Assembly (NCBI RefSeq): GCF_030063355.1 | Contig: NZ_JASISZ010000017.1 | Span: 30,501 to 94,500, forward strand | Source of the DNA: Streptomyces sp. PH10-H1 | GTDB lineage: Bacteria; Actinomycetota; Actinomycetes; Streptomycetales; Streptomycetaceae | DNA length: 64,000 nt | Direction of reading: 5' to 3' | Shown here: positions 33,615 to 42,492 of the stretch, in pieces | How the letters are laid out: each line of letters begins with the position of its first letter | How positions within the stretch are numbered: position 1 is the first letter of the stretch | Position numbers and translations under genes: made by a program | The notes under the pieces: generated by a model | What the model was told of the DNA's origin: nothing | The model's database searches: none | The model's input: only the letters and a program-made list of their open reading frames with translations

Positions 33615-34584
33615 ATGATGCTGATCGACCGTGAGGCGGAACTGGCGCTACTGGACACGGCTTTGGCCGGATGCATGGCAGGGCATGCCCGGATCGTGCT
33701 GGTCGAGGGCGCGGTCGGCTGCGGGAAGAGTGAACTCGTCGACACCGTCGCCGAGTCGGCCGGGGCGGCGGGGGCCGTCGTGCTGCGGGCGCTGGGATCC
33801 GCGGAGGAACGCGCCCTGCCGCTGGGCGTTCTGGGGCAGCTCGTCAACAGCGCGCCGCCCGGGACGCTCCCGGAGCCCGCGCAGAACCAGGGTTCGTCGC
33901 GGATCGGGGCGATGCGGGCGTTCAGCGACGCGGTCCATGAACTGAGTGCGCGGACGCCCGTGGTCCTGGCGCACCGACGCCGCCGAGGCGCTGCTGCAGC
34001 TCGGCGAGGCGCATCGGGCGGAGCGCTTCGTGGCCGACCAGCTCGCCACCCGCGACGCCGCCAACCCGTGGGTGTCCGGCATCTCGCTGCGGGCGCGGGT
34101 GGCGACCCGGGAGCCCAGGGAACGCCAGATCCTGCTCGCCAAGTCCATCGACGAGCTGCGCAGATCCGGCGACCGCTACGAGCTCGCCCGCTCCATGGCG
34201 GAGCTCGGGCAGGTGCTCAAGGAACTGGGCGAGCCCACCCGCGCCAACACGGTCAACCGGCGGCCCTGGCACCTGGCGCAGGAGTGCGGGGCCGAGGCGC
34301 TGCGCGAGAAGACCCTGCCCGGGCACAGCGCCGTGACCGGGATGCCGGAAGATCCGGCGCCGGTGGCCGCCTACGCGGACCTGGAGGCCAAGCTCAGCGA
34401 CTCCGAGAGGCGCGTCGCCATGCTCGCGGTGCACGGGCACACCAACCGGGAGATCGCGATGAAGCTCTACATCACGGTGAGCACCGTCGAACAGCACCTG
34501 ACACGGGTCTATCGCAAGCTCAGCATCAGCAGCCGCCAGGAGCTACCGGTGGACCTGCGGCTCAGCGTCACCGAGATGGCCTGA
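33615..34584 (+). pseudogene. Internally deleted LuxR-family (LAL type) regulator
   Basis: The N-terminal ~115 residues (MMLIDREAELALLD, Walker A EGAVGCGKSE, then VHELSARTPVVL) are the AAA part of a large ATP-binding LuxR regulator. After about 33968 this frame degrades. From about 33972 another frame carries the C-terminal part (ELARSMAELGQVLKELGEP and the LuxR HTH RVAMLAVHGHTNREIAMKLYITVSTVEQHLTRVYRKL). Intact members have about 900-1000 residues, so some 600 residues are missing and the ends are out of frame. It is almost surely inactive. Confidence 0.82.
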
Positions 34585-34993
34585 GCGCGCCCCTCCAGGG
34601 CGCCGCCTACCCCACATCAGCCGACCGAAGTGCGACCGCCGCCACGTTCTCGGCCGTCAACGCGAAGCCAGGTCGGCGTCCCGTGCCCGCCGGATGAACA
34701 GGGCGACCGACGGCACGTTCTGCATCTCGTGCACATGGCACTCCGCCGACGGGGCACCTCCGGCGGTAGCCGGGGGAGCCTGGACCGCCCATCATCGGTC
34801 GGACAGGCCCTGGTTGATCCTCCGGTGAGGCTTTAGCGAAGCCCATGAGACCGGGCGCACGCTCGTACGGCTGCCCCGCCTCCCCTACTCCCCCGCTGGG
34901 GAGCCCGGGCAACCCGCGAGCCCCGCCCCAGGGTCTTCCCCCGGACCCCTGGGCGGGGCCTTCGCCATCGGGCCCTCAGAGGTGACGGCCGCC
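34585..34993. other. Non-coding remnant region with a terminator
   Basis: No gene is seen. A GC-rich hairpin at 34920-34959 (left arm GCCCCGCCCCAGGGTC, right arm GGACCCCTGGGCGGGGC) with CCTTCG following could end transcription from the left, or from the LuxR remnant on the other strand. The rest is likely degraded coding sequence. Confidence 0.5.
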
Positions 34994-35234
34994 GCGCCCC
35001 CACGAGGTGGGCGACCTGGGTGCGGGACACGACGCCGAGATTCTTGAAGATCCGGCTCGGATACGTCTCCACCGTCTTGGCGCTGAGCTGCATCCGGCCC
35101 GTGATCTGCTGGTTGGTGAAGCTCGCGCCACCGTACTCGCCCGCTGCACGTTCGATCAGAGTGCGCATCGCGCGGATCAGCCAGTACGCGTCCGGGTCGG
35201 GCGACGCCGGAACACCGGCTCCGCTGCCGGACAC
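34994..35234 (-). pseudogene. LuxR HTH remnant
   Basis: About 80 residues remain, ending in TNQQITGRMQLSAKTVETYPSRIFKNLGVVSRTQVAHLV, the C-terminal DNA-binding helices of a LuxR regulator. The helix-start residues LTPRE and everything upstream are missing, and a Pro replaces the usual Leu or His in TVETYPSRI. It appears to be a decayed gene fragment rather than a short working protein. Confidence 0.65.
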
Positions 35235-35263
35235 CTGTGCGGCCGGTGCCGTCCGCGGTGTGG

Positions 35264-36115
35264 CTACGACCGGCTGGTCTCGGCGGACTGATCCGGCGAA
35301 CCGGCGTGGCCGTCGTGGCCGTCGAGGCCGTCGAGGCTCCGGGCTCTGAGGATCTCGGCGGTCGCGTCGTCGGCCGGGAGGAACGCCTCCAGATGGAGTT
35401 CGGCCAGGGTGATGTCGACGGCGGTCGCGAACGAGGTGAGGGTGGTGAGGAGCCGCAGTTCGCCCTCGGCGGAGCGCAGCCGCAGCGGGACGGCGAAGCC
35501 GAGATGGTCGGCACCCGGAACCGTGGGCGGGACGTAGCCGTCCAGTTCCGCTATGAGTTCATCGAGCCGCGCGTCGGGGCTCCGCAGGGCGCGGGACCGC
35601 AGGCTCTCGGTGATGTGCCGGCCCCAGGCGTCCAGATTCTCCACCCGGGGAGCCAGCCCGCGCGGATGGAGCGCCAGCCGCAGCATGTTCACCGGCGGTT
35701 CGAGGAGTTCGGGGGCGGCGCCCTCGGTGAGGACGCCGATGGCGCTGTTGGCGGCGACCAGGTCGCCGTACGGGCCGACCACCATGGCGGGATAGGGCAG
35801 ATGCCCGTCGAGAATGCTCTCCAGGGCCTCGCGGACGGGGCGCAGCAGCGGCTCGTCCAGCGGCGACTCGAGGAACACCGGCGCGTAACCGGCCGTCAGC
35901 AGCAGGGCGTTGCGCTCCCGCAGACTCAGGCCGAGCGACTCGGCGAGCCGGACGACGATGGACCGGCCGGGCATCGACCGGCCGCGTTCCATAAAACTCA
36001 GATACCGCTGGGTGGTGCCCGCGCGGATGGCGAGTTCGAGCTGGCTCACCCGGCGTGCGCTGCGCCAGCGCCGTAGCTCGCTCGCGAATTGGTTCGTCTC
36101 GATTCCAGTGCTCAC
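35264..36115 (-). CDS. Helix-turn-helix regulator of the MmyB type
   Basis: The product has 283 aa. The XRE HTH (RVSQLELAIRAGTTQRYLSFMERGRSMPGRSIVVRLAESL) spans about residues 21-60. The rest (from APVFLESPL, with PYPAMVVGPYGDLVAANSA and the end AELHLEAFLPADDAT) is the MmyB-like ligand domain, which in relatives binds fatty-acid-like ligands. A repetitive GLDGHDGHAG stretch near the end is low complexity. GTG start. It is divergent from a VOC remnant. Confidence 0.92.
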   Translation of the reverse strand: MSTGIETNQFASELRRWRSARRVSQLELAIRAGTTQRYLSFMERGRSMPGRSIVVRLAESLGLSLRERNALLLTAGYAPVFLESPLDEPLLRPVREALESILDGHLPYPAMVVGPYGDLVAANSAIGVLTEGAAPELLEPPVNMLRLALHPRGLAPRVENLDAWGRHITESLRSRALRSPDARLDELIAELDGYVPPTVPGADHLGFAVPLRLRSAEGELRLLTTLTSFATAVDITLAELHLEAFLPADDATAEILRARSLDGLDGHDGHAGSPDQSAETSRS

Positions 36116-36147
36116 GGGCCAGTTGTAGCAGCGGCGGGAACCGGTGC

Positions 36148-36447
36148 GCGCCGGGCGCGTCCGACCCGTGCTCCGACTCCCTCGTCGACCCGTCGGGTGC
36201 CGGTCCCCGCATCCGGTTCCAGATCGTCCCCGAGGCCAAGTCCGTCAAGAACCGGATCCACTTCGACCTGTGGGTGAGCGGCGGCCGGGACGTTCCCCTG
36301 GAGACCCGTACCGCCATCGTGGACGCCGAGGCCGCGCGCCTCATCGCCGCCGGTGCCTCGCAGATCCGCGTCCTGTCGCAGGACGGCCTCGACCACTACG
36401 CGATCGTCCTCCAGGACCCCGAGGGCAATGAGTTCTGCGTCGCGTAG
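36148..36447 (+). pseudogene. Truncated VOC/glyoxalase-like gene
   Basis: About 100 residues match the C-terminal half of a glyoxalase-like VOC protein (RIRFQIVPEAKSVKNRIHFDLWVSG, then DHYAIVLQDPEGNEFCVA with the metal-site His and Glu). The N-terminal half and any start codon are missing; upstream sequence is taken by the divergent MmyB-like gene. It is most likely a leftover of a deletion. Confidence 0.65.
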
Positions 36448-36620
36448 CCGTGTAGCCCGCCCCTTGGCAGTACCCATATCGGACGGGGAACAGGGGTGGC
36501 ACGGCGGAGAGCAGGGGGTCAACGCTGTGGCGACGGCTTCGAAGCCGCGGCTTCAATGAGGTTCAGGCTGTTTCATATATCGCTTCAATCGCCTGACCGA
36601 GCGGATGGGTGAACCGAACC

Positions 36621-38249
36621 ATGACCATTGCCGAGGACATCACCTCGACCCGGCCGCAGACGCCGGCCCCCGTGACGGGGCTGCTCCCGCCACCCCGCCC
36701 CGACCCGCGGTCCCGGGTGGCGCTGTTCAATCTGGTCAAACAGACGGTCAGGGACGGACCGGGGCCGCGCGCGACGGAACAGCAGTGGGCCAAGGGCAAA
36801 CTGACGGTCCATGAGCGGCTGGAGCTGCTCTTCGACGAGGGCACGTTCACCGAGATCGAGCCGCTGCGCCGGCACCGCGCCACCGGCTTCGGCCTGGAGA
36901 ACAAACGGCCGTACACCGATGGCGTGGTGACCGGCTGGGGCGAGGTCATGGGCCGCACGGTCTTCGTCTACGCCCATGACTTCCGGATTTTCGGCGGTTC
37001 GCTGGGGGAGGCCCACGCCGAGAAGATCCACAAGGTGATGGACCTGGCCGAGTCGGCAGGTGCGCCTCTGGTCAGCCTCAGTGACGGCGCCGGGGCGCGG
37101 ATCCAGGAGGGCGTCACCGCACTCGCCGGATACGGCGGCATCTTCCGTCGCAACGTCCGTTCCTCTGGCGTCATCCCGCAGATCAGCGTGATGCTCGGCC
37201 CGTGCGCGGGCGGCGCCACGTACTCGCCGGCGCTCACCGACTTCGTCTTCATGGTGCGCGGCACCTCGCAGATGTACATCACCGGGCCCGATGTGGTGCG
37301 GGCCGTCACCGGCGAGAAGATCTCCCACGACCAGCTCGGCGGCGCCGATGTGCACGCGTCGGTCTCCGGCGCGGCCCAGTTCGTCTACGACGACGAGGCC
37401 GGGTGCCTCTCCGAGGTCCGCTATCTGCTCTCGCTCCTCCCGTCGAACAACCGCGAGCTGCCGCCGGCTGTCGCGACGGCCGATCCGGCCAACCGCGGGA
37501 ACGAGTCGCTGCTGGAACTGGTGCCTGCCGACGCGAACCGCGCGTACGACATCCGGCCGGTGATCGAGGAAATCGTCGACGACGGCGAATTCTTCGAGGT
37601 GCACGCCGCCTGGGCCACCAACATCGTCTGCGCGCTGGCCCGCCTCGACGGCCACGTGGTCGGGATCGTGGCGAACCAGCCGGCCTCGCTGGCCGGGGTC
37701 CTGGACATCAACGCCTCGGACAAGGCCGCGCGCTTCGTCCAGATGTGTGACTCGTTCAGCATTCCGCTGGTCACCCTCGTGGATGTGCCGGGTTTCCTGC
37801 CCGGCAGCGCGCAGGAGCACGGCGGCATCATCCGCCACGGCGCGAAGCTGCTGTACGCGTACTGCAACGCCACCGTCCCGCGCATCCAGGTCATCCTCCG
37901 CAAGGCCTACGGCGGTTCCTACATTGTCATGGACTCCCGTTCCATCGGCACCGATCTGTCTTTCGCCTGGCCGACGAACGAGATCGCGGTCATGGGTGCC
38001 GAAGGCGCGGCCAACGTCGTCTTCCGGCGTGAGATCGCCGCGGCCGACGACCCGGACGCCGTCCGCGCCGAGCGCATCAAGCAGTACCAGGAGGAGCTGA
38101 TGCACCCCTACTACGCTGCGGAGCGCGGTCTCGTCGACGACGTCATCGACCCCGCGACGACCCGCTCCGTACTCATCCGCTCCCTGGCGATGCTCCGCAC
38201 CAAGCACGCGACGCTTCCGTCCCGCAAGCACGGAAACCCGCCGGTGTGA
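36621..38249 (+). CDS. Acyl-CoA carboxylase beta subunit (carboxyltransferase)
   Basis: The product has 542 aa from ATG 36621; a GTG at 36609 would add four residues. The sequence fits biotin-dependent acyl-CoA carboxyltransferases: LLFDEGTFTEIE, LGEAHAEKIHKVMDLA, SLSDGAGARIQEGVTALAGYG and VDVPGFLPGSAQEHGGIIRHGAKLLYAY. It transfers carboxyl groups from biotin to acetyl- or propionyl-CoA. An epsilon subunit gene overlaps its end, which supports a true AccD/PccB complex. The biotinylated alpha subunit is not in the window. The acyl preference cannot be told safely. Confidence 0.93.
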   Translation: MTIAEDITSTRPQTPAPVTGLLPPPRPDPRSRVALFNLVKQTVRDGPGPRATEQQWAKGKLTVHERLELLFDEGTFTEIEPLRRHRATGFGLENKRPYTDGVVTGWGEVMGRTVFVYAHDFRIFGGSLGEAHAEKIHKVMDLAESAGAPLVSLSDGAGARIQEGVTALAGYGGIFRRNVRSSGVIPQISVMLGPCAGGATYSPALTDFVFMVRGTSQMYITGPDVVRAVTGEKISHDQLGGADVHASVSGAAQFVYDDEAGCLSEVRYLLSLLPSNNRELPPAVATADPANRGNESLLELVPADANRAYDIRPVIEEIVDDGEFFEVHAAWATNIVCALARLDGHVVGIVANQPASLAGVLDINASDKAARFVQMCDSFSIPLVTLVDVPGFLPGSAQEHGGIIRHGAKLLYAYCNATVPRIQVILRKAYGGSYIVMDSRSIGTDLSFAWPTNEIAVMGAEGAANVVFRREIAAADDPDAVRAERIKQYQEELMHPYYAAERGLVDDVIDPATTRSVLIRSLAMLRTKHATLPSRKHGNPPV

Positions 38250-38542
38250 CGGCCATGACGACGACAGGCACACCGGAAACGGGACCACCGACACCGAGCC
38301 CGCCGGAAGCGGAAGTACTGGCCTCGAATGAGGAGAGCGTTCCCGAGGAGCTGCTCATCCAGTTCGTCCGCGGAGAGCCGGACGACGAGCAGGTGGCCGC
38401 GGCGACGGTCGCGCTCCTCGCCGTCCTCCGGCAGAAGGCCGCAGCCGACGACGACCTGAGCGGGCGCGCCGGCCGGAGCAGCCGGCCTCCCGGCTGGACC
38501 CCTGACAGCTACGCGCCGCCCGGCGCCTGGTCCTACGGCTGA
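38246..38542 (+). CDS. Acyl-CoA carboxylase epsilon subunit
   Basis: The product has 98 aa. The core LLIQFVRGEPDDEQVAAATVALLAVL is the epsilon-subunit helix pattern, and the end RPPGWTPDSYAPPGAWSYG is the usual aromatic/Pro tail. The GTG at 38246 overlaps the beta-subunit stop by 4 bp. The N-terminus is a 35-residue low-complexity extension. It raises carboxylase activity in actinomycete complexes. Confidence 0.92.
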   Translation: MTAMTTTGTPETGPPTPSPPEAEVLASNEESVPEELLIQFVRGEPDDEQVAAATVALLAVLRQKAAADDDLSGRAGRSSRPPGWTPDSYAPPGAWSYG

Positions 38543-38577
38543 CACTCCCCTCCGACCGTCCGCCCCGCCACGGGTGC

Positions 38578-38607
38578 CCGCTGCGGGCCGGCGCCGGCCC
38601 GCAGCGG
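38578..38607. terminator. 30 bp perfect palindrome after the carboxylase genes
   Basis: The arms 38578-38592 and 38593-38607 are exact complements with no loop. The element lies 36 bp past the epsilon-subunit stop. It probably ends the carboxylase transcript, though no T-tract follows. Confidence 0.55.
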
Positions 38608-38662
38608 ACAGCCGGGTGACCGACGAGCGTGACGTGGCGGCCGCTGCGGGGTTCATCTCCGT

Positions 38663-40384
38663 GTGAACGCAACTTCGCAGGCCCTCTTCAAGCGTCCCAA
38701 CCGTCCCGCCCGGCTCGGCGCCAAGACCGCCCGCCGGCCGCCGCGGGCACTCGCCGAGCCGGCCGCGGTCATGGCCGGCACCGCCCTCGTCGGTGTGCAG
38801 GCGATGCGGCTCGGGCGCTGGATCGTCGACGACGCGGCCATCACATACGCCTACACCCGCAGCATCGACGAAGGCTACGGCCCGGTCCAGCAGGCCGGTG
38901 CCCCGCCGGTGGAGGGGTACTCCAACCCCGCCTGGCTGGCGCTGCTGGTCGCCGGGCGGCGGCTGCGCCTCTTCGACCACGGGGCACTGTTCGGGGTGCC
39001 GGACCTCGTGTGGTTTCCCAAACTGCTGGCGCTGCTGTGCGTGGTGGGGATGCTCGCCGCCGTGGCGGCCGCCGCGCGGGCGGCGCTGCCGGGGCGGGCG
39101 GGGGCCGTGACGCTCCTCGCCGGTATGGCGATGGCTGGGAACTTCTCGCTGGTGGCATGGCTGTTCTCCGGTCTGGAGAACCCGCTGTACGGCCTGGCCA
39201 CCACCGTCCTGGCCGCCGTGCTGGTGCGGGGCGTCGCACGGGATGACCTGCTCGACCTGCCGCGGCCGCGTACCGCCGTCGCGGCCGGGCTCCTCGCGCT
39301 CCTCGCCGCGCTCACCCGCCCGGACGGCGTCGTTTACGCGGCCGCCTACCCCCTGACGTTGCTGCTGCTTCTCCGCTGTTCGCACTCCGCCGGTGCGTTC
39401 CGCTCTGCCGCACTCTCGACGGCGGCCTTCGCCGTCCCCTACGCGGCGCATCTGCTGTGGCGGCACGCCGAGTTCGGCCGCTGGATTCCCAACACCGCGG
39501 TCGCCAAGGCCCAGCGCATGCCGGGCTCGGCGGCCGTGGCGCACATCGGTGAGCTGGTCTCCTTCGCCGGCTGGGCACTCGTCCTCGCCGCGGTGGTCTG
39601 CACCGGTCTCGCCCTCCGCCGCCCGGGACCTCCCCGCAGGGCGCTGGTCGCCGTACTCGTCCCGCTGTCCCTCGCCCTGGCCGCCTACGGAACGCTGGAA
39701 CGCGACTGGATGGACCTGTACCGCTTCGCCACCCCGGTGTGGACGCTCGGAGCCTTCGCCGGCTCGCTCGCCGCCGTGACCGTCCGGGACCGCGAACGGC
39801 CGCGCGTGCGCGTGGTGTTGACGTCCGCCCTACTGGCCGGGATCGTCCTGTCACTGGCGGGACAACGGCACCGGGCGGAGGAGTTCCGGGCGCACCCGAC
39901 CGTGCCGATGTGCTTCATCGCCGACCGCTACGGCCGGCTGTTCAACAGCTACGCCGACCGGCTCGGCCTGCCCGACGCGGTCCTCCTGCTCCCCGACCTC
40001 GGCGGCACCCTCCTGACCAGCCGGCTCCGCCTCGTCGACCTCGCGGGGCTCACCGACCCGGCCATCGCCGACGCGTACGCGGCGGACGACATGCCCCGCC
40101 TCCGTACCTACGTCTTCGACCGCGTGCGCCCCACCTTCATCCACGTGCACACCCCATGGTCGACGGTCTCCGGCCTCACACCCCCGGTCCTCACCGCCCA
40201 CGGCTACGTACCGCTCTCCACCCAGGCCGACACCGGCGACTGGGTACGCCGCCGAGCCGTCCCCGACCCCGGCCGCCTCACAGCCCTCCAGCGCACCACC
40301 CTCCCCGCCATCACCCATCTCACCCACCTCCGCACCACCAGCCCCCACCGCAGCTGCGGACCGCGCCTCACCCCGACGCCGTAA
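38663..40384 (+). CDS. GT-C-type multi-pass membrane glycosyltransferase-like protein
   Basis: The product has 573 aa with about 9-10 membrane segments in residues 30-400. The early motif WIVDDAAITYAYTRSIDEGYGPV then PPVEGYSNPAWLALLVAG is the Asp-Asp loop typical of GT-C enzymes that use polyprenyl-phosphate sugars, as in AftB-like proteins. A soluble extracytoplasmic part forms the C-terminus, ending in a Pro/His/Thr-rich tail. GTG start at 38663. The sugar and acceptor are unknown; a wall polysaccharide is the likely target. Confidence 0.75.
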   Translation: MNATSQALFKRPNRPARLGAKTARRPPRALAEPAAVMAGTALVGVQAMRLGRWIVDDAAITYAYTRSIDEGYGPVQQAGAPPVEGYSNPAWLALLVAGRRLRLFDHGALFGVPDLVWFPKLLALLCVVGMLAAVAAAARAALPGRAGAVTLLAGMAMAGNFSLVAWLFSGLENPLYGLATTVLAAVLVRGVARDDLLDLPRPRTAVAAGLLALLAALTRPDGVVYAAAYPLTLLLLLRCSHSAGAFRSAALSTAAFAVPYAAHLLWRHAEFGRWIPNTAVAKAQRMPGSAAVAHIGELVSFAGWALVLAAVVCTGLALRRPGPPRRALVAVLVPLSLALAAYGTLERDWMDLYRFATPVWTLGAFAGSLAAVTVRDRERPRVRVVLTSALLAGIVLSLAGQRHRAEEFRAHPTVPMCFIADRYGRLFNSYADRLGLPDAVLLLPDLGGTLLTSRLRLVDLAGLTDPAIADAYAADDMPRLRTYVFDRVRPTFIHVHTPWSTVSGLTPPVLTAHGYVPLSTQADTGDWVRRRAVPDPGRLTALQRTTLPAITHLTHLRTTSPHRSCGPRLTPTP

Positions 40385-40471
40385 GGGATCCCCGACAGGC
40401 GCAAGCGGCGCTGCTCACAGGGGCGTTCGGCTGCATGTCGCTGCATACCGCTGGAGATGGCTGGAGATACG

Positions 40472-40515
40472 CGAAGACCCCGTTCCCAGCGTTTCCGCTG
40501 GTGACGGGGTCTTCG
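40472..40515 (-). terminator. Terminator after tRNA-Arg
   Basis: The arms 40472-40483 and 40504-40515 pair over 12 bp, with a further inner stem CCAGCG/CGCTGG (40486-40491, 40496-40501). It starts 17 bp beyond the tRNA end on the minus strand, and also faces the end of the GT-C-type gene. Confidence 0.8.
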
Positions 40516-40531
40516 GACACCTCTTGCAAGG

Positions 40532-40603
40532 TGCCCCCGGCAGGATTCGAACCTGCGCATCCGGCTCCGGAGGCCGACGCTCTATCCCCTGAGCTACGGG
40601 GGC
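40532..40603 (-). tRNA. tRNA-Arg, anticodon CCG
   Basis: The minus strand folds as a tRNA: acceptor GCCCCCG pairs with CGGGGGC plus discriminator A, the D arm has GCTCAG, and the T arm contains GGTTCGAATCC. The anticodon loop CTCCGGA gives anticodon CCG, which reads the CGG arginine codon. The 3' CCA is not encoded. The gene stands alone between the GT-C-type gene and a response regulator. Confidence 0.95.
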
Positions 40604-40825
40604 GTGTCATCCGCTGTGGCGGTGACGGGTGAAACCCTACCAGCTTGTGCATGGTGCCTGGGTACAGGGTTTTGGGGTGGTGGTGTCGGGTGCGCGGGGG
40701 AGGTGGGGGGCGTCTTCAGCGCATGGGGTGGGGTGGTCGGGGGTGGGTGTGGAAACCTCCCTCTCACGGGGAAGAAGTGGGCAAAACGCGGACGGATCGC
40801 GATGGCCGCGCCTACTCTTCGAGAT

Positions 40826-41278
40826 GTGCCGGGCATGTCCGGCCGGGTGCTTGTCGTCGACGACAACAAGGTCATCCGGCAGCTGATCAGGGTCAATCTC
40901 GAGCTGGAGGGCTTCGAGGTCGTGACCGCGGCTGATGGTGCCGAATGCCTCGACATCGTGCACCGGGTGCGCCCCGATGTGATCACTCTCGATGTGGTGA
41001 TGCCGCGGCTCGACGGGCCGCGTACGGCCGCGCGGCTGCGGTCCGACATACGGACCCGGGACATACGGATCGCGATCGTCAGCGCGTGCACCCAGCTTGA
41101 GGCCGAGCGCGGCGTGGCGGCCGGGGTGGACGCGTTCCTGGGGAAGCCGTTCGAGCCCGCCGATCTCGTGCAGATGGTGCGGCGGTTGGCGTATGGCCGA
41201 CCGGGCACACCGGGTGGCGAGCCGGCCGCCGGGGCACCGGCGGAGGATCAGGCGGCAGCGGCCCCCGGCAGCGGCTGA
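40826..41278 (+). CDS. Single-domain response regulator
   Basis: The product has 150 aa from GTG 40826; ATG 40802 and ATG 40835 are alternatives in the same frame. The receiver fold has VLVVDDNKVIRQLIRVNLELEGFEV (acidic pair), TLDVVMPRLDGP (phospho-Asp), IAIVSACTQ (conserved Ser/Thr) and FLGKPFEP (conserved Lys). No output domain follows; the tail is Ala/Pro/Gly-rich. It likely acts through protein contacts. A cognate kinase is not adjacent. Confidence 0.9.
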   Translation: MPGMSGRVLVVDDNKVIRQLIRVNLELEGFEVVTAADGAECLDIVHRVRPDVITLDVVMPRLDGPRTAARLRSDIRTRDIRIAIVSACTQLEAERGVAAGVDAFLGKPFEPADLVQMVRRLAYGRPGTPGGEPAAGAPAEDQAAAAPGSG

Positions 41279-41470
41279 GGCTGACGTTTGCGTATCGGCT
41301 GAGGCTGGGCTGGGGCTGACCTATGCGGATACGGATGGAGAAACGCCGGGAACCCGGACACTCCGGGCCCACCGAAACGCCCCGCACGACCTCCCCGCCC
41401 CTCGCGCACGAGTGGAGCCGGGCCTCAACCCGGTCGCGTACGTACCCCTCTCCTCGCCTACCCTTTGCAT

Positions 41471-42478
41471 GTGACCCCCGCCGAGCTCTCCCGTGCTGTG
41501 CTGAGCACGGTTCGCCGTGCCGTCGCGGCCGATGAGCTGCGGGTGACGGTGCCGGACCGGATCAGCGTGCAGCGCCCGCCGCGCCCCGGGTGCGGCGACT
41601 ACGCGACGAATGTCGCGCTGCAGCTCGCGGGCGCCGCGGGGTGCCCGCCGCGGCAGGTCGCGGAGATCCTGCGCAAGCGGCTGGCGGCGACACCCGGCAT
41701 CGCGCAGGTGGTGATCGCGGGCCCCGGATTCCTGAACATCACGCTCGAGGCGGCGGCCTGCGGCGACGTGGTCCGCCGGGTGCTGGAGCGGGGAGCGGAC
41801 TACGGTCACGGCGACGCGCTGGCCGGCACGTATGTGACCCCGGTCCATGACGGCGAGCCGCGCGCGACCGTCACCGCCCAGGCGCTGGAACGGCTGCTGC
41901 GGGCCTGCGGCGCGCAGCCGGGGTCGGCCGGCGGTGTACCCGAAAGAGTGGTCGTCCGGGCGGCCGGCGCGACCGAGGGCGAGCTTCGCGAGCGCCTCGG
42001 CTGTGACGCGGCTCGCTGGGCGATGCTGCGCCCCCCGGCCGACGACACGCCGTCCCTGGACCCTGCGGTCCTGCTCGCACAGCGCGCCAGCAATCCGCTC
42101 TTCCGGGTCCGGTACGCCCACTCCCGCAGCAGAGCGCTGCTCCGCAACGCCCACGATCTGGGCATCGAACCCTCCACGGACGCTTCGGACGGTACGTTTC
42201 ACCATCCCGCCGAGACGGACCTGCTCGGCCTCATCGCCGACTACCCCCGTGTCGTAGAGACCGCCGCCCGGCACCGCGCCCCCGATCGGGTCGCCCGCCA
42301 CCTGGAGCGGCTCGCGGACGCGTTCCTTCGCTTTCACGACGAGTGCCCGCCGCTGCCGAGCGGCGACGAGAAACCATTGGCCGCCCACCGTGTCCGGCTG
42401 TCGCTCGCCGAAGCGACCGGCACCGTGCTCGCAGGCGGCCTGCACCTGCTCGGCATCAGCGCGCCAGAACACCTCTGA
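41471..42478 (+). CDS. ArgRS-related protein without catalytic domain (NrtL-like)
   Basis: The product has 335 aa. The N-terminal ~110 residues are the arginyl-tRNA synthetase additional domain (PPRPGCGDYATNVALQLA then VVIAGPGFLNITL). The C-terminal ~130 residues are the DALR anticodon-binding domain (NPLFRVRYAHSRSRALLRNAHDLG ... RLSLAEATGTVLAGGLHLLGI). The catalytic Rossmann fold with HIGH and KMSKS is missing. Streptomyces call this ArgS-related protein NrtL. It lies 14 bp before lysA. It may bind tRNA-Arg or the operon's products. Confidence 0.88.
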   Translation: MTPAELSRAVLSTVRRAVAADELRVTVPDRISVQRPPRPGCGDYATNVALQLAGAAGCPPRQVAEILRKRLAATPGIAQVVIAGPGFLNITLEAAACGDVVRRVLERGADYGHGDALAGTYVTPVHDGEPRATVTAQALERLLRACGAQPGSAGGVPERVVVRAAGATEGELRERLGCDAARWAMLRPPADDTPSLDPAVLLAQRASNPLFRVRYAHSRSRALLRNAHDLGIEPSTDASDGTFHHPAETDLLGLIADYPRVVETAARHRAPDRVARHLERLADAFLRFHDECPPLPSGDEKPLAAHRVRLSLAEATGTVLAGGLHLLGISAPEHL

Positions 42479-42492
42479 GGAGACAGAGTCCA

